DNA from: Anaerotignum sp.
GTDB taxonomy: Bacteria; Bacillota; Clostridia; Lachnospirales; Anaerotignaceae
Length of the DNA: 5,992 nucleotides
Assembly: GCA_017560955.1 (NCBI GenBank)
Contig: JAFZDV010000257.1
Location: 1 to 5,992 of the forward strand
Direction: 5' to 3'
The notes below the pieces were generated by a model that was not told where the DNA came from, ran no database searches, and worked only from the letters and a program-made list of their open reading frames with translations. How positions within the stretch are numbered: position 1 is the first letter of the stretch; each line of letters begins with the position of its first letter. Both the position numbers and the translations under genes were made by a program. Below are positions 5,427 to 5,992 of this stretch, in pieces.

Positions 5427-5992
5427 ATGACCGAAACCAAAAGAACCAATCGCTTTGCCCTGTTTTTCTTTCTGTATTTCATGGGTACTTCAGTGGCTGT
5501 TGCCATGCTGCCTTTTGTAAGAAAAATGTCTGACAGCGGCTATATGCTTCTGGCACAGCTCATCAGCTTCCTGCCACCCATAGCAGCTTATTTCTATTTT
5601 ACGAAAAAAGATGTCAGAAAGACCCTTCGTCTGAATCCCCTTGGCTGGAAAAACGCCCTCATCATCTTTTCCTTCGGCGTTTCCATACAGCCTCTGATCA
5701 GCCTGCTTTCCTATCTGGCCAGCCTGTTCTTCCCCAATCCCGTGGAACAGTCCATCGCAGGCATTCAACAGTCGGGTCTGGTCATTTCCATGCTTTCCGT
5801 AGCCATCCTGCCTGCCATTCTGGAAGAAGTTTTCTCCCGCGGTATCCTGCTCAGCGGCTACCACTTCCTTGGCAAATGGAAAGCGGCCTTCGTCAGCGCA
5901 TTGCTTTTTGGTCTGCTGCACATGAAACCTCAGCAGTTCCTTTATGCTTTCGTCATCGGTTTCATCTTCTGTTTTCTGGTAGAACGTACTGA
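5427..5992 (+). CDS. CPBP family intramembrane protease (partial)
   Basis: This gene is cut by the right edge after 188 codons. It belongs to the CPBP (CAAX protease and bacteriocin-processing; Abi, PF02517) family of membrane glutamic-type endopeptidases. The two hallmark motifs present are EEVFSR (E133, E134, R138; EExxxR) and FGLLH (F161, H165; FxxxH), followed by a hydrophobic segment FLYAFVIGFIF where the family's next conserved motif lies. Earlier membrane segments are at about 10-30, 38-58 and 76-102. The start is certain: AAGGAGGT at 5413-5420, six bases before ATG. It lies 75 bases after the transporter gene, with a terminator between. No good promoter of its own is visible, so it may depend on readthrough or a weak promoter. 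Bacterial members process peptides or modify prenylated proteins, and some protect against self-made bacteriocins. The substrate here is unknown, and nothing in the window encodes a bacteriocin. Confidence 0.9.
   Translation, partial: MTETKRTNRFALFFFLYFMGTSVAVAMLPFVRKMSDSGYMLLAQLISFLPPIAAYFYFTKKDVRKTLRLNPLGWKNALIIFSFGVSIQPLISLLSYLASLFFPNPVEQSIAGIQQSGLVISMLSVAILPAILEEVFSRGILLSGYHFLGKWKAAFVSALLFGLLHMKPQQFLYAFVIGFIFCFLVERT

Noticed and set aside
5490..5921. Minus-strand open frame antisense to the CPBP gene
   Set aside because: Shadow frame ending at the complement of the Ser22 TCA codon. The plus strand has the EExxxR and FxxxH motifs and a perfect Shine-Dalgarno.
5427..5992. Bacteriocin immunity or phage-defence role for the CPBP protein
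   Set aside because: The family includes such members, but there is no bacteriocin precursor, exporter or defence gene in the window, so the role cannot be supported.

Overview
The window carries four complete genes and one gene cut by the right edge, in two divergent groups. It looks like a chromosomal core region of a Gram-positive, low-to-mid-GC bacterium (Bacillota, probably class Clostridia). This rests on the gdpP-rplI-dnaB gene order, strong AGGAGG-type Shine-Dalgarno sites, short hairpin-plus-T-run terminators and the protein sequences. Genus cannot be read from the sequence alone.

Left part (minus strand, about 3914 down to 2). A promoter near 3906-3914 drives gdpP (membrane-bound cyclic-di-AMP phosphodiesterase), then rplI (ribosomal protein L9), then dnaB (replicative helicase). 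gdpP and rplI overlap by four bases (ATGA). rplI and dnaB are about 31 bases apart. An intrinsic terminator follows the dnaB stop codon at once. The cluster therefore looks like a self-contained three-gene operon joining second-messenger turnover, translation and replication. The gene yybS, which precedes this set in Bacillus subtilis, is not present directly upstream.

Middle (about 3843-4118). This is a divergent intergenic region of about 275 bases. It holds the gdpP promoter, which is overlaid by a near-perfect inverted repeat, and a second, 45-base two-stem inverted repeat directly before the ribosome binding site of the rightward gene. No gene or recognised riboswitch was found between them.

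Right part (plus strand, 4119 to the edge). First comes a multi-pass membrane protein of the AI-2E/PerM (UPF0118) transporter family, followed by an 11-bp-stem terminator. Then comes a CPBP-family (Abi/CAAX-type) intramembrane protease that runs off the window.

No mobile element, CRISPR array, RNA gene or clearly new system was found. The points most worth a second look are the two regulatory dyads in the intergenic region, the near-total absence of TTA, CTA and TCA codons except around translation starts, a Lys-to-Thr change next to the DnaB arginine finger, and two start codons that the ribosome binding sites suggest should be moved.
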